The position numbers and the translations under genes were made by a program. Positions 37,378-49,525 of a DNA stretch of 64,000 nucleotides are shown here, in pieces. The DNA lies in assembly GCA_963377175.1 (NCBI GenBank), contig CAUJNA010003828.1, positions 137,001-201,000 on the forward strand, given 5' to 3'. The first letter of the stretch is position 1, and each line of letters begins with the position of its first letter. The notes beneath the pieces are model-generated. The model was given only the letters and a program-made list of their open reading frames with translations, had not been told where the DNA came from and searched no databases. The DNA comes from Effrenium voratum (taxonomy: Eukaryota; Sar; Dinophyceae; Suessiales; Symbiodiniaceae).

Positions 37378-37442
37378 CTAAGCCGTGGCAACAAAACCGC
37401 CGCCTGAGCATTGTCCGCCAGGTCTTCCACCTCCGTCAGCTC
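37378..37442 (-). CDS. Coiled-coil micro-exon (ELTEVEDLADNAQAAVLL)
   Basis: 65 nt with acceptor TCACAG|GAG and GT donor CTTAG|GTGA. It enters in phase 0 and leaves in phase 2. Hydrophobic residues recur at heptad-like spacing (L, V, L, A, A, L). Confidence 0.55.
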
Positions 37443-38067
37443 CTGTGAGACTTGATGTTAGAGGTTGTCCAAATGCTTTACAGGTCGGAATTCAAAGTGA
37501 TTGGCTTGTCCAAACAAAAGTCCTCCCAAACTAAAGGACGTGATCGATTCCCCAAAGGACGTGGGAGAATGTGGATTCGCCCAGCTTCTTGCGGTTGAAT
37601 TTTTTTACTGAGACCCATATCTCATCCCCGGGATACGAGACATGCAGCTCAAGGGCATGCTTGGATTCCTGGTGGTCCTTTGAAACCGGCCGAAACCAAA
37701 CAGAAAAGAGGTTCTCCAAGAAAGGTCTATCCACTGAGAACATGGGGAACTTGGGGAGCCCCGGGCCCTCTTGGTGGGTGATTCTTGGAGCTCGTCCCAT
37801 GCCAAATGGCGCCAAAACCTGGTACTACACTGGGTTGCTGTTGACCCAAATGCAAAAAGTTGATCACTGTTTGGGGGGGTTAGTGGAAACCACCACTTGA
37901 TTTCAACCAAAAAGTTAAAGTCTAAAGATCCAACCCAATAGCAGTCAAGTAAATGTGGTCTAATCACAACCTACCTCCCTTCCCATCATGGAAGTTGACC
38001 GAACTGTTTTGGACGACTACTTTCCGTTTGGGGAAGCCCGTGTCCACTTCCGTGGTTGTTCATCAAA

Positions 38068-38183
38068 TCTAGGTGCTCCAGTAGAGAGGTTAGAATAAGG
38101 GTACCCGATTCTTTTCTGTAGTCTATTTTAGTAGGGGAACCCTCCCCCCAAAAAGGGTAAAAGGGCACTACTGGGGACCAAGA
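38068..38183. mobile_element. Family-B copy
   Basis: Starts CTAGGTGCTCCAGTAGAG and ends CTACTGGGGACCAAG. Very close in sequence to the copy at 34135, suggesting recent activity. Confidence 0.7.
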
Positions 38184-38574
38184 AAACCTGGTACTAAATG
38201 TGCAAGTAACAAAAATCAAGAGGGCGGCCGCGCCCAAATTTCTAGCTGTCACACGCCCGGGTTTTGATCGTGGTTCACTTGCCATCCCACGCAACTTTCC
38301 TCCTTAAAACACAGGTCAAACAGACGGGCTTTTCTCACCAGGCTCTGACCCTCGAGAGGTCCGTCGAATCAAAGGATGCAAGGCCCTTGGAAAACATGTG
38401 CTGCTCCCACAATGCACCTGCAAACAACAATGTCCCGGCCTCTTTTCAGTGCCCTTTATTCATTTTTTGTGCGCCATGATCCATGTTGAAAATAAGGTCA
38501 CTTAGTCCTAAATCAAAGAGGTCACTTAAGCCATTTAAAGGGAACTCAGACCCTCAGGGTTGCCCTCCCCAGCA

Positions 38575-38735
38575 GATCCCTCCCCAGTCCGGTCAAATCG
38601 AGCCGCAGCGACACTGAATGCGAATGACACTCACATGGGCGGGGGGGACCGACGCTACCCCGCAGTCCTGACAAATCGAGCCGCAGCGACACGCAAATTC
38701 ACGCGGGGGGACCGACACTGGCGTAAGTGTAGGGC
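38575..38735. repeat. Two ~75-bp direct repeats
   Basis: Both copies contain AAATCGAGCCGCAGCGACAC followed by a G-run and GACCGACGCT or GACCGACACT. GC-rich compared with the flanks. Confidence 0.7.
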
Positions 38736-38968
38736 ACCGACACGATTCAAAAACACGTCAAGTGCCCTTGGTTGCAGGGCACGTCATGGCACGTCCCAGG
38801 AATTTGTGGAATGCACCTCCCCAAATTCACCGTAGACTGTAGTAGGGGTGCTTGTTTTTCGAGGGAACCTTTTTAAGGCAGTTTTAAGCAGAAAACAAAA
38901 GGGTAAGGGAAACCACCACGTTCCCCGAATGTTGACACATACCCCGAGTATTTTTGACCCGACCAAAC

Positions 38969-39012
38969 CTCACATCCAATTGGCAGTCCTTCAGTCTGCT
39001 GTCTGCCTCCTC
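38969..39012 (-). CDS. Coiled-coil micro-exon (EEADSRLKDCQLDV)
   Basis: 44 nt with acceptor TAGAG|GAG and GT donor GTGAG|GTTT. It enters in phase 0 and leaves in phase 2. Charged, Leu-spaced peptide. Confidence 0.45.
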
Positions 39013-39621
39013 CTCTAGACTGATGGCCTACAGCTGGATGGATCCTACGGCCTTTCCCCCAATCTTTCTCAAAATGCTGGGCCCCTTTCGGGTGGTTTAA
39101 AGGAAAGCCTGTTTTATAGAAACACCCGCTTGCTTCTGGTCCACGAGTGAGCCTTGACACGGAACATTAAGGCACAGTGACAGGCTACTTCTAGAAAGAG
39201 TGACTGAGGATTGCGGATTGTGGTTTTGTCTTTTCTGGTTGTGTTTCTTGGTTTTCTCGAGGTGTTTGAGGAGTTGTTATATTCTTGGGCAGGCTTGATG
39301 CACTGGAAAGACTGTCTGAGAATTGTTTTATTTGGTTCTTTGAGTTCTTGTGGCTTTGGTGTTCTTGCTTTTCTCGAGTTGTTTTTATTCTTCGAACTCC
39401 CTCAGGATCAAGAAGCAAGCACGGAGTATCATCCAACAGATCCGTCACCAGCCCCAGTGGCCAGCCCCTAAATCATATCTGCAATCGGCGCCACACACCT
39501 CCATTTGCTTATTCGCCCTGGAAAAATGAGAAAATATGTCCAGTGTAGTGAAATTGATTCCTGTGAAAACCAACAGGTTTAAAATATAAACTACTTTTTC
39601 AGCAAAACAATGGGGTTTCAC

Positions 39622-39701
39622 TTCCGGAGCTCCGCCAAAAGTACACCCTGCCCGATGGCCTCTTTGTGCTCAGCGTCCAGCCGCTCATGCAGCAACTGCA
39701 C
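39622..39701 (-). CDS. Coiled-coil micro-exon (VQLLHERLDAEHKEAI)
   Basis: Acceptor TAAAG|GTGCAG starts VQLLHERLDAEHKEAI, followed by GQGVLLAELRK and then an in-frame TGA. The donor is uncertain; a GA site near the end is possible. The opposite strand is also open here (LPDGLFVLSVQPLMQQL), so the strand call rests on the splice sites and on the neighbours. Confidence 0.4.
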
Positions 39702-40027
39702 CTTTACGAAAAGCAGACCGAACCGCCCGCCTTCCCTCCAAGGGTTTGCCCTTTTCCTTTGCAAGCGATTGAATATTCCTTGGGGGGGGGGGTGAGAATA
39801 TGTCTATATATATACATACCCGCAAATACTAGTTTATTCTGCAAACAGGCGGTAGTTTTTTTGGGGTGGGTACCATATATATATATATTATGTATACAAG
39901 TACTGAAGGGATCTTGGCCACAGCCCCCATAGGAGCACGCTTGGGGAATGTGTTTCAGAGCCGCTGCCAGCCAGGAAACAAAATGAGGTTTGGACCATGG
40001 AATGAGGGATCCTCTGCAAATCCTATC

Positions 40028-40140
40028 CTCAGTTGTTCAGTGACCCTGGAACAAAAAGGGAACCCTTTTTTGGGAAGACCATTTTAGTGGGGCAGCCACC
40101 AAAAAAAAAAGGGGAAAAAGGGGGCCACTGAACAACTGAG
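40028..40140. mobile_element. Family-A MITE, copy 5
   Basis: 113 bp, perfect terminal inverted repeats and TATC duplication at 40024-40027 / 40141-40144. On the minus strand the unit reads GATACTCAG ... CTGAG|GATA, a GA-AG unit that would also splice out without trace. Confidence 0.9.
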
Positions 40141-40358
40141 TATCTCTGTTATCTTTCATATCCTTCTTTCTCTCGCCTCCCTTCCTCGTCTCCTGTGGGT
40201 CAGTGTAGAAAGTGTTTACAATTCTGCAAGTTCTGGTAGTATTCCATGCCGCAAAGAAAACACCAGTGAGAGATTGTTCGTCGCCGCCAGGGTCACGCCG
40301 CGCCTGCTCAGGAGGACCTAATTTTGCTGCTGAAACACTCTGGGACGCCCTCGTAACA

Positions 40359-40467
40359 CTTACCCCTTAAAACTCCAAGCCCTGGGGAAGTTCATCTTTT
40401 ACAGACATATAACATATAGCCCATGTTACCCCCAAAAAGTTGAAAAGTTGCGTTTTTAAGAGGTAAG
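40359..40467. mobile_element. Family-K MITE, copy 1
   Basis: 109 bp, ends CTTACCCCTTAAAA ... TTTTTAAGAGGTAAG with AACA duplication (40355-40358 / 40468-40471). The right end AG|GTAAG has the form of a canonical splice donor. Confidence 0.8.
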
Positions 40468-41497
40468 AACATGATTAGAGTTAGGCCCAGTTATAGAATG
40501 TATATGTTATTGTTTGCTGCCCTTTGAGCCACTGGTAAAATGTAAAATGTATCCTAAGTCTACCCCAGGTAAATTCGAGCAGTACTCTTCAAGCAAGTAG
40601 TGAGCTGCACACATTTAAGCCTGATTTAGAGTCAAGTTCTGCTGTTCTCTAAAACGGATCGCTCACAGTTCAACCAAAGTGCCTCAAGTGAGTCAGAATC
40701 AAAACCGATAGGTATTCACTCGGGCTACCCAGAACCATGCGTCAAGAATGAAAAAGGCGGCACCCATTTATGATTGGCATTCTCCCACACTAACCTTCAT
40801 CTACCCGAATCGGCTTTGAGCGGTTGTCAGACCACCAGCGGCCAAGTTGACAGCTTGCACGCCTGAAGTACGAGAGGTTACTTGTGGGATAAGCGGTAGA
40901 CACGTTGGGCGGGAGGGCATATCTGTTTCTTTTTGGACTCAGCAATTAGCCCCTACAAATCCTGGCTCCAAATCATCAGGCCGAGCGGCCAACTAAGTCA
41001 GACATTCATGTGAATTTATATGCCGTGCAAATGAAGCGATCTAGGGCGAAACACTATCACAAAAACAGGTCTGTCCTGCGCAGGGCTGTGGGGAATGACC
41101 ACTTCTGTGATGCAACAAAAAAAGGGCCTAACCCCAAAGACGTTCAACCCCGCATTTTGAAGGGGGAGATTCCAACTTGTATCACAGAAGTGGTTGGAAA
41201 AACCCCTTGATCGATCCCACAAAAACAGGTCCTGCGACTTTGCAACTCCGCCGAGATCAGAAGCCTCTGGAACACAAAGGGCTGACTCACTCTCACGGAT
41301 GGAGCGTCGGCTCACATGCTCTCTGAGCAGGTCCATCACGCGGTTCAGAGACGGTTGTTTTCAGACTCCGTTTTATACTTAGTATGAAACCCAAAGGAAG
41401 ACTAGTGTTATTTTGCATTTACCTGCAAACTTAGTTGACCACAAGATAAAACACATAGCCTTGGAGGAGAACCCGGAGTTCTCCGACGTAACCGCGC

Positions 41498-41539
41498 CTT
41501 TTCTGCATCTGCCACCGTGCCCGTCACAAGCTGCTTCAC
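41498..41539 (-). CDS. Coiled-coil micro-exon (VKQLVTGTVADAEK)
   Basis: 42 nt with acceptor CCAG|GTG and GC donor AAAAG|GCGC, phase 0 at both ends. The frame stays open beyond the donor, so a longer exon is possible. Confidence 0.45.
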
Positions 41540-42237
41540 CTGGAGGCGAAGCAAAAAATTAAAACCGCGCCGGATGTGTCTCAAAATAGGAGCCCCTGCT
41601 TGCAGGGGGCTGTGTCCATTGGTTTCCACAACCAACCAATAAGGGGACCGGATCCCATGTTGAAAGGAATCTCCATTGCAAGGAGTCAATCGGAAGCTCT
41701 GTCGCCTGCAAGCCTGCAAGCCTTTGAAGTGCTTCACCTTGGGGGGGAAGATTCAATGATCCCAACTTCGAGTTGCATCCACAAATCACGCCAATATGGT
41801 GGCAGTCTGCAGTCATTCATTCACACTCATACGGGTATGTCTCAAAGTAGGTGATCCATTTCAAGTGGTGGTGAAAGGAAAACTAACGACCTTTTGTTCC
41901 TAACTTTGAACCACACTGATACACCCTTGCTGGTACTGCTACGACTTATAGTCCCTAACTTTCAACCGCGCGTCAGACCGGAGCAGCGTGGTCTTATCTA
42001 CTGGTATTCCAGTTGAAAAGCACCAGCACCTATGACACATACACTCCTGTGAATCTATCGAATTTATTGAATGTATGTGTACATATATGCCAAACATTCT
42101 CAAATTGAAGGGTGATGCAACATGAACATGCTGCACAGCCGCACATTTGCAACGCGCAAAAAACTGCAAATTTGCAAACCAAACGCAAACACTGAAGGCT
42201 TCGAGACCTCCCCTTTTCGGCTTCCAAGCTCTTCCGC

Positions 42238-42306
42238 CTCCTTCAGCTTGGTCTTCGCCACGGTCCGTGCTCGGCACTTCTGCGCTTTCTGCGACTTCTC
42301 GCTCTC
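42238..42306 (-). CDS. Coiled-coil micro-exon (ESEKSQKAQKCRARTVAK)
   Basis: The exon is 69 nt, phase 0 at both ends, with acceptor TTGAG|GAG and GC donor GGAG|GCGG. The peptide is Lys/Glu-rich (ESEKSQKAQKCRARTVAK, then TKLKE). Its phase matches the next exon at 41539. Confidence 0.5.
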
Positions 42307-42701
42307 CTCAACGGGGCTCGAGGAAATGGCTCTAGGATCAAATGGCTATTTGAGGCGACTTTTTTTGGCGGAAACCAACCAAATGGCTCTGAATTTGAAT
42401 TAGGGACTCTTTGGTGGACACCATTGGGGAGTCCTGTCCACCAACCGCCGAGGTGGTTTCCCATTACACTCCCTAGCACTGCCCCAAACCCCACGAAGAC
42501 TAACGAAGACTTGTTTTGTTCCTAGTGCCGAGCATGCCAGAAGGTTTTCCACTAGCTTGAAGTCTCCATGATCCGTTTCCTGTGAAATAAGCAAACTGGC
42601 CACACCGGGCTGGAAGCACTCCAAAGACTCAGTTCAGAGACCACTAAGACAAAAAGAGTGAGCCACCGGAAAGCAAAACTCCACTGGAAAATGCGTTCCT
42701 T

Positions 42702-43217
42702 TTGAAGAAACTTCTCGTTTTTGAACTTCGCCATATCGTTCACACTGCTTCCAAGCAACTGGTTGTGCGTCGAACTTTTGGGTGGCCCCGGTACACCGTT
42801 ACAACAGTGAACTTGAACGAAGCGCTTCAAGACGCGAGCGAAACCCTCATGGCGACGGATCCATTATTGGGCAAGGTCTCAATGGAGGCACCCGAGCTAA
42901 GGAAGTGGTTCTCGTTACGTTATCGTTCCGGTTATCTTCCGGGCGCCGGATACTTTAGGCTTCCAAGCGCAAGCTTCCCTGATGCCAAAGCTTGGCTTTT
43001 CAATCTTCTTGGGTTGTCAAGCAACTCAAGCGTAGCCAAGCTTTGCTGTTTAAGCCAAGAGAAAAGGTTTGGAGACACATCGCGCTTGCTTCAACCATGC
43101 GTGTGGACATGTACTGCTGAGCTGTTTAAGGCAAGACATTATTGTGCTGTGCCTGGGGGATCTTGTCTCCTTAACTCAGCCAAACATATGTTCCACGAGT
43201 GCAAATTGGCTGCATAG
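42702..43217 (+). CDS. 171-codon open frame, unrecognised
   Basis: One of the longest non-repetitive plus-strand frames. It includes NEALQDASETLMATDPLLGK, VSMEAPELRKWFSLRYRSGY and PDAKAWLFNLLGLSSNSS. Composition is protein-like through the middle; no family recognised and no splice sites assigned. It overlaps no strong minus-strand exon. Confidence 0.3.
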   Translation: MKKLLVFELRHIVHTASKQLVVRRTFGWPRYTVTTVNLNEALQDASETLMATDPLLGKVSMEAPELRKWFSLRYRSGYLPGAGYFRLPSASFPDAKAWLFNLLGLSSNSSVAKLCCLSQEKRFGDTSRLLQPCVWTCTAELFKARHYCAVPGGSCLLNSAKHMFHECKLAA

Positions 43218-43476
43218 ATATTTCAGAGGTTTGTGCAACGTTTTATCAACAATCCACTCGCAGCAACAGCTTGACAACTGCTGCCTTGGTTGTAACTAGC
43301 ATTGAAGCTGTCACAGTAGGTTGTCAGCAACACATGTAAGCCACTGAGTGCAGTACATTTCTGGGCAACATCATATTGGGCATGTCTCAGACCCCTCGAC
43401 TGCGAAACATTGAAAAGAAACCAAACATGAAACTAGAGTATCCACCATGCAACATCGGTGGCTACTTTCACATTGC

Positions 43477-43526
43477 CTGTCTTGCATCGCTCCTCAGCAG
43501 AAGTCTTTTCGAATTCGCGGATCTTC
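43477..43526 (-). CDS. Coiled-coil micro-exon (KIREFEKTSAEER)
   Basis: Acceptor GGCAG|GAAG and donor ACAG|GCAA bound 50 nt coding KIREFEKTSAEERCKT. The flanking frame is helical and charged. Entry phase (one base before the first codon) does not match the end of the 45 kb candidate, so an exon is probably missing between them. Confidence 0.45.
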
Positions 43527-45061
43527 CTGCCACACAAGGCTCAGAAAACAAATCATCGGGTGAGGTTTTGATGGTGTATTAATTCTACTCAATATTAAAA
43601 TCGTATCAAAAAATACGTCTGCAAGCGGTCAAACAGTATCAAGAGCACTATCGAACGACTTTGGCCATGGGATCGCTTTACCAATCTGTGTGATCAACTT
43701 CAAGTCATTCGCTCACAAAGCTTGTGCCAATGATCCTCTCAACTTCGAAATGAATGCCTAGAGCAAAACTCAGTCCATCACAGTCACGAAGTGGCCGAAC
43801 ACTCATGTGTATGAAGTTTGCCTAGATGCAAATTCCACTCCAAGCAGGCCCGTGGTGATCACATTGCTGTGATAGATCACCAAACTTCATGCCAACAGGA
43901 CTCCAGCTGTTGCCCTCAAACCCGGGAAGTTGACGTCTTCCGGGTTTAAGTCGCTCTGAGCGAAACCAACATGTTTACCAACTCTCACACTAGTTCCAAG
44001 TCTGCACAAGAAATCGAGGCATGTCCGATATCCTGATCAACAGCTTGCTGTGCGTCTGGCGAACATGATTCATGCAAGACTACTGTGAAGGACGTCACAA
44101 GTTGAGGATTGGACAGGACAGATGCGCACTTGTTGGCTTTTCATTTTTCGGGGAGGCTTTTTGGTTGGTTTCTGCAGGGACGCCAAGAGGACGACCGGGT
44201 TTTGAGACGCACCAATGTAGGGTCAAATCACCAGTTCCTCAACCCGCGTCAGGCTGGTGCTTTCCACCCTCCAATTTGAGAGCATTGCAATCAAAGCCAG
44301 CAGCACTTGTTGACCAAGTCGGCCAAGTCTGAAGACAAGTTCACGCTGGGCACCGTTGCGGCCTCACGACAGAAAGGACCCCCCATTCTCCAGTGGGGAA
44401 ATGATGATTTGTCTAGGAATCGGACCTCCCCCCCAAAAAAGAGATGTGTTTTCTAGTTTCTATTGGCATCCCTTTATCCCAAAGAAGGAAGCCTCAAAAA
44501 AAGACAAGCCACACACATGTTGATGTTAGATTTCTTTGAGGAAAGCAACAGCTTGGACAACATCGCAACTTGAGCCACTTTGACGAGAAATGGGCACAGT
44601 TTCGCTAGTTGCTCCCAGGTGCCAACACAACCTGAACGCACATCCATGTGACAAACCTAGCCGTAGAGTCATGTCTGCCATGTGTAAGACTCTTTGTGTT
44701 GGCCATGTGCTCGCATCAGGATTTGCTTTGGAGCACATACACTCGTTGTCTGCAATCCCTACTCAAAGATCGATGCCTATCCCTCAGAACCCCCATCAAA
44801 CTGGCGCACTTTGTCCAAACTGGTGCATGCAAAAGCGAGCTTTCGCGCAGTGGCTTTCGGCATTGTGCGCTTCGCCGTGCTGATTCAGAGCCAATCGTGT
44901 GGTCAGCAGCTTTCACCAAAAATGGTCACCCATGTCACCCCAAACCAAACGACCATCCCATATTGCTCGATATTGGGAAGGGGAAACCGCCAGAAATGGG
45001 GCAGTGCGTCCAAACCCATCGAACCCGCGCGGTCGCGGATCCGCGGATCCGCGGATCCCGC

Positions 45062-45097
45062 CAGCTTGGGCTCCTTCTTGCCCTTCTTGGGCCCCAT
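45062..45097 (-). CDS. Possible first exon (MGPKKGKKEPKL)
   Basis: An ATG at 45097 opens a strongly basic peptide that ends at a possible GC donor (AAGCTG|GCGG), phase 0. Just downstream sits a GGATCCGC tandem triplet. It is the first exon-like piece downstream of the GTPase stop on the same strand. The donor lacks the usual AG before it, so the end is tentative. Confidence 0.35.
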
Positions 45098-47999
45098 GGC
45101 GAACGAAGCGCTCGAATTTATTCTTGCTCTCGACGGTCGTACGGTCGTATGCATCCCATGGATCCGCCCTTTGGCGTCAAAGGGCTGAAGTCCTTGGCGT
45201 CTTTGGCTGCGAAGCCCAGTTGAAGCTTCCAACCTCTGTGAACATGTTGCAATGGTCCATGGGCTTTTGAGGTCGCATGCGTGAAATTGGGCGACCTTGA
45301 TCCTGGAAGGCGGACATTTCCACGAGCGATGCAAAAGCCGCTTGCACGGGGCAGTGTTTTGCAAACATTGTTCAAAGCAATAGCTTAGCTTTCGAACTGT
45401 AGCGTCGGCCCAACTTCCGAGCATTGTGATTGCATTCGCTAAATATTGCTATGAGCAAGATGCACACACGCTCATTTCACATCGCGTACGTCGGCTGGGT
45501 GCTTCCTATGTACAAGCTCTCGCCCTCGTCTGAAGGAAAAAGCCTGGCAGCTTGTCAATGGCAAGGGAGAGCCTCTCATCAGCTTGATGCCGACACATGT
45601 CAACTCGCAACACACTCACACACACACACAATTCAGGGGGGAGGGGTGGGGGTCTTTCCGTTTTTTGTGCCTGATGAACAGAAAATGGAATTACACATCG
45701 ACTTCCAGGCGTCACCCCCTTCCCCGGATTCCACGTTGAGATTTCTACGGAATCGGGAGACGGGGGGGGGGGGGGGGAAGAACAGGATGTGACGACACGC
45801 TCCGCTGGTTTAGGCCCGTGCAAGACCAAATGACCAGCACCCATCACAAGAACTCAGAATCCACATGGATCAAACTCACCGCCTCTCTGGACATGGGACA
45901 ATTGGAGTCTCCTGGACTTCAAAACTGGTACCAAAAGCAGGCATAAATGACAAGAATGAACGCCATCTGAAGCAAGTTGGCCCTCAGAATTGGGTGTGTC
46001 TGTCGTTGAAGCAGGTTTCCCTTTTTGCGCCACAGCAAAACAACAAACGGAAAACCATTATGCCATGAAAAAAAAAACAGACCGTGGTGCTTGGCGCCAT
46101 CAGATCGCAACTCCCTTCGGCTTTCTACAGAAGAGAGGCACCCCCGACACCACCACCAGAGGGTCGTTGCTTTTGGGGGGTAGCCCTTCAGCCCTTCAAA
46201 GGGGTTACCCATGCTGACGTGGAAGCTCCCACGCCTTTTGGAAGACTTGGTGCCATTGACAGAGGCCTCAAGGAACTTCTGGGAGGTATGTTCGTCCGAG
46301 GGAGTGAAATGGCCATGGGTCAACATGTCCTACCCCCAGTTTTCACGTCCGAGTCAATCCAACCACTAAAATAGGCTCCGCCTAAAATGGGGGACTAAAA
46401 TTCACCTACCAACCAAAATGGGATCCCATTAAACATGTACTTCCGATGGGAGCCTCCAGGAACAGCTTCGAAGCGAAACTGGACATGAGAAGTACTTTCC
46501 TGAACAATTTTTGCAAAAGGTTTCCCTCTAATTGGTTTGGATTCGTGCTTTGGAGGTGTGGAGGTTGGCTTCTCATTTACCCTCTAGAACCAGGGCTTCA
46601 AATCCAAATCTAAACCGCCAATCCAAACCGAACCTGAATGTTTTCGGGCCACCTGAACCCTTCGCGATTTGCTTTGGTGCTTTGGCCGCTACGGTACCCT
46701 GGCTTCAAAAGGAGCTGGGTTCAAACCAATCCATGGCCAACCTAACGCTCGAGAATCAACCGGTTTGGTCCCGGCAAGGCGAGCCACAGTCCGTTTCTCT
46801 TGACTAAACATGCCACAAGAAGTAGTGTGTGGTTTCGGCGCACCAAATCCAAATCCAAGCGCAACTCTTTCTCCACATGAACCCGATTTTGGGTCTTAAA
46901 AGGGGAAGCCCGAACGCCAACTGTTTGTTTTTTTGACTGACCACCCAGAGTTCTGTTGTCGGGTGGATTTTTCAAGACGCAGTTGGGAAACCAAGCCATA
47001 GACCAAATTTTAGGCGACCGGAATTTTGAATTTTAGGCGACCGATTCCGATTTTGGGACGCCCCCCAAGCTCACTCCCGTCCTCAGCGGCTTGCCGCCGA
47101 GCTCTGAGGCGCAGCCGCGGCCCTCGATGACCTGGCGTGCGCGCGCTCTCAGACGTGCGCGCGCTATCCGACGCGACGCGAGGTGGAAGGCGGAAGGCCA
47201 GTGGGTGGCTCCTCGCCGTCTTTTTTGGGAGTTGGTGCCCCTTTTGCGTACGGATGTAAAGGAAACCGAAAAGGACAACCGAAACTGATCTTTAGGTACG
47301 CTCACACAGGTTCCATTTTTGTGGGGGGGGGAATCCCTTTTTGAGTGCGGTTTAGAAGGAAACCCAAAAGGACAACCACCAATTTGGGGGGTGGGGGGGG
47401 GTTAACCCCATGCAGGGAAAGATTGGCTCCACGCCTTTCCTGGTTCTCTTGTCGAAAGGCTTGGTTTTGGTTGGGAATCAAAAACGGAATGCCCTTGGAA
47501 ACCATGCATGGCAGACTGCGGGGTCATTCCATCAGGGACCCTGAGAAGGACCAATCAGCGGTTCCCTTGGTCCGCATGCATCCAACCCTTTTTTGCACAG
47601 ACCCCTTTAGGTCAAAGGGTAGTTGGCAAGGTGTCTTTCTTAGTGGACGCCCCCTAACAACTAAAATGACATGCGGTGGTCCTGTTGGCTTCCCTTTAAA
47701 ACCACCAACCTTGAACAAAACAACATAACCCATTTGTCTTTGGTCCAGCCTTTGTTCCGTCACTCAGTCTTGCTTGCCAAGCTCGCGAAGACCCAAGCCC
47801 TTCCATTGGACGCCGGAGGTCTCAAAACCTGGTTGTTTGAGGGCCCGAAATGCATTGGGAGCCTCCGGGTAAGACAGCTTGAACAAACTGAACTTTTTTG
47901 CCACGCCCGATTGTGGCCATCCGCTAGGGTGGAAATCAGGTCGCTGGAGGGAGATGAAAGGAATTCCACCCAAAGTTCTACCCTTGGGTCAAGCTTTGT

Positions 48000-48107
48000 C
48001 TTCCATTTGGTTAAGACCCCTGGAAAAAAATACTTCCAGTAGTGACGTCGATTCCCTTTCAAACCAACAGGGGAAAACATAAACAAATATTCTTAAGCAA
48101 CTGGAAG
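48000..48107. mobile_element. Family-D MITE, copy 2
   Basis: 108 bp, ends CTTCCATTTGGTTAAG ... CTTAAGCAACTGGAAG, TTGT duplication at 47996-47999 / 48108-48111. Further copies at 28757-28866, 39516-39600 and 56957-57055 are more eroded. Confidence 0.85.
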
Positions 48108-48659
48108 TTGTTCATCTCTTTCAGACCCGGTTCAACTCGATCTCAGCCCTGGCCACAATCCCGTGCGAGGGTTGGCCTTGTGGTAGGCAATGACTTCGCC
48201 ACATCTGCCCTGAGCTGCCAGATCTGCGCACGGGTTGGGCACCTCGGGCCAACGTGGGCCATTACTCGCTCGGACCCTCTGGAAAACGACCAACAAAATG
48301 TGGCCATGGCCCAAAATCCAAATCCAAATCGGTTAGCCCCCAGCCAACAACCGATTCAATCCAACCACTAAAATGGGTTCTAAAATGGGTGGTGAATTCA
48401 CCTACCCCAAAGTGGTACCATTGGTTTTGACCCACAGCCATATCTTGACAAGTGCAAAGACCACAGTGGACTCATCTCTCAATCCAAAGGACCCAAGCCA
48501 CTTTTGGCTGACATGCAATAGCGGAGTTGCTTCTTGTCAGGCGTGAATGCAGCATGCATCCAGGCTTGGACATAGGGTATCCCTGCAATTGGAATCCCTG
48601 GTGCCAGCTGGATCGAGGCCGCGGAGGTCAAAGAACAACGAGTGCCCCTATTCAACAAA

Positions 48660-48880
48660 AGAGGAAACAAAGCAAAGCCAAAGCAAAGCAAAACAACCAA
48701 CCAACTAACCAAGCAGGCAAACAAACAAACAAACAAACAAACAAACAAACAAACAAACAGAGAACCAACAAAATAGAGAAACAAGTCAACAAACAACAAC
48801 AAACAATCAAACAAACCAAAGCAATGAAACAAAACAAATTAAAACAAATCAACACAAATCAAATTAAATCAACAACCACA
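48660..48880. repeat. AAAC microsatellite and CAA-rich tract
   Basis: Perfect CAAA repeats at 48718-48758 inside a longer AC-rich strand-asymmetric tract. Confidence 0.9.
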
Positions 48881-49007
48881 CAAGTGACTCACTTCATCAA
48901 CCTTAGTGTAACACGGTAGGCTCTCGGGTCCATGCGATGGGGAAGCCGCGAACTCGAAGGGAGTTCTCATAGAGCCACTTGCAGCCTCAAATCAAATGAC
49001 ATGGTTT

Positions 49008-49070
49008 GCTTACCTACCTACCTGCCTACATGCCTGCCTGCCTACCTGCCTGCCTGTCTGCCTGCCTCAT
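49008..49070. repeat. CCTGCCTA-type microsatellite
   Basis: TACCTACCTGCC and related 4-mers for about 60 bp. Confidence 0.85.
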
Positions 49071-49285
49071 CAACACCGTTAAGACAGCCACATGCGACAT
49101 TGCTTTCACATTTTGACTGGCGTGCTCAGCATGCGGGGCAGCAACCCCGGAATACATGCTATTGCACTGGAAGTGGAAGCTAACAGGGGTTGCTCCAGCT
49201 TAATGACAAGGGCACAATGTCGGATCCAAGTTCAAATCATGGATGAGGGTTCCAACGCCAGTGCATCAAAATATCGCACGCCACG

Positions 49286-49342
49286 AGGAGCTACTAGCTC
49301 CATGGGAGCTACTAGCTCCATGGGAGCGACTCGCTCCACGAG
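49286..49342. repeat. 18-bp tandem repeat
   Basis: GAGCTACTAGCTCCATGG occurs twice and a third degenerate copy follows (GAGCGACTCGCTCCACG). Each unit is itself nearly palindromic. Confidence 0.75.
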
Positions 49343-49525
49343 CATTGGATTGGAGGTGTCGGCCGCTCAAAGAAGCATTTGGGCTACCCCAAAATGGCAT
49401 CATTGGTTTTGACCCACGGCCATTTTCCGTGGCCTGTTCAGAGGTCGGACTAGAAACACCGTGGCACCGAATGAATAAAGAGCTTGCCGAGCCCTCGCGT
49501 CTCCACGCGGCGAAAGCAAGGCGAC

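Larger units (their letters stand above)
45098..49525. other. Region between the coiled-coil chain and the GTPase stop
   Basis: Holds family-E copies (46311, 48302), family-D copy 2, microsatellites and G-runs. A short minus frame at 48183-48229 (IWQLRADVAKSLPTT) after CGCAG is a possible exon. Otherwise no gene seen. Confidence 0.4.

Noticed and set aside
40141..40358. Possible tRNA or small RNA gene
   Set aside because: No cloverleaf or A/B box arrangement could be found here or elsewhere by eye.
47033..47305. Minus frame near 47.1 kb as a coiled-coil exon
   Set aside because: The Arg-rich peptide derives from GCGC-rich sequence and no frame is clearly better than the others.
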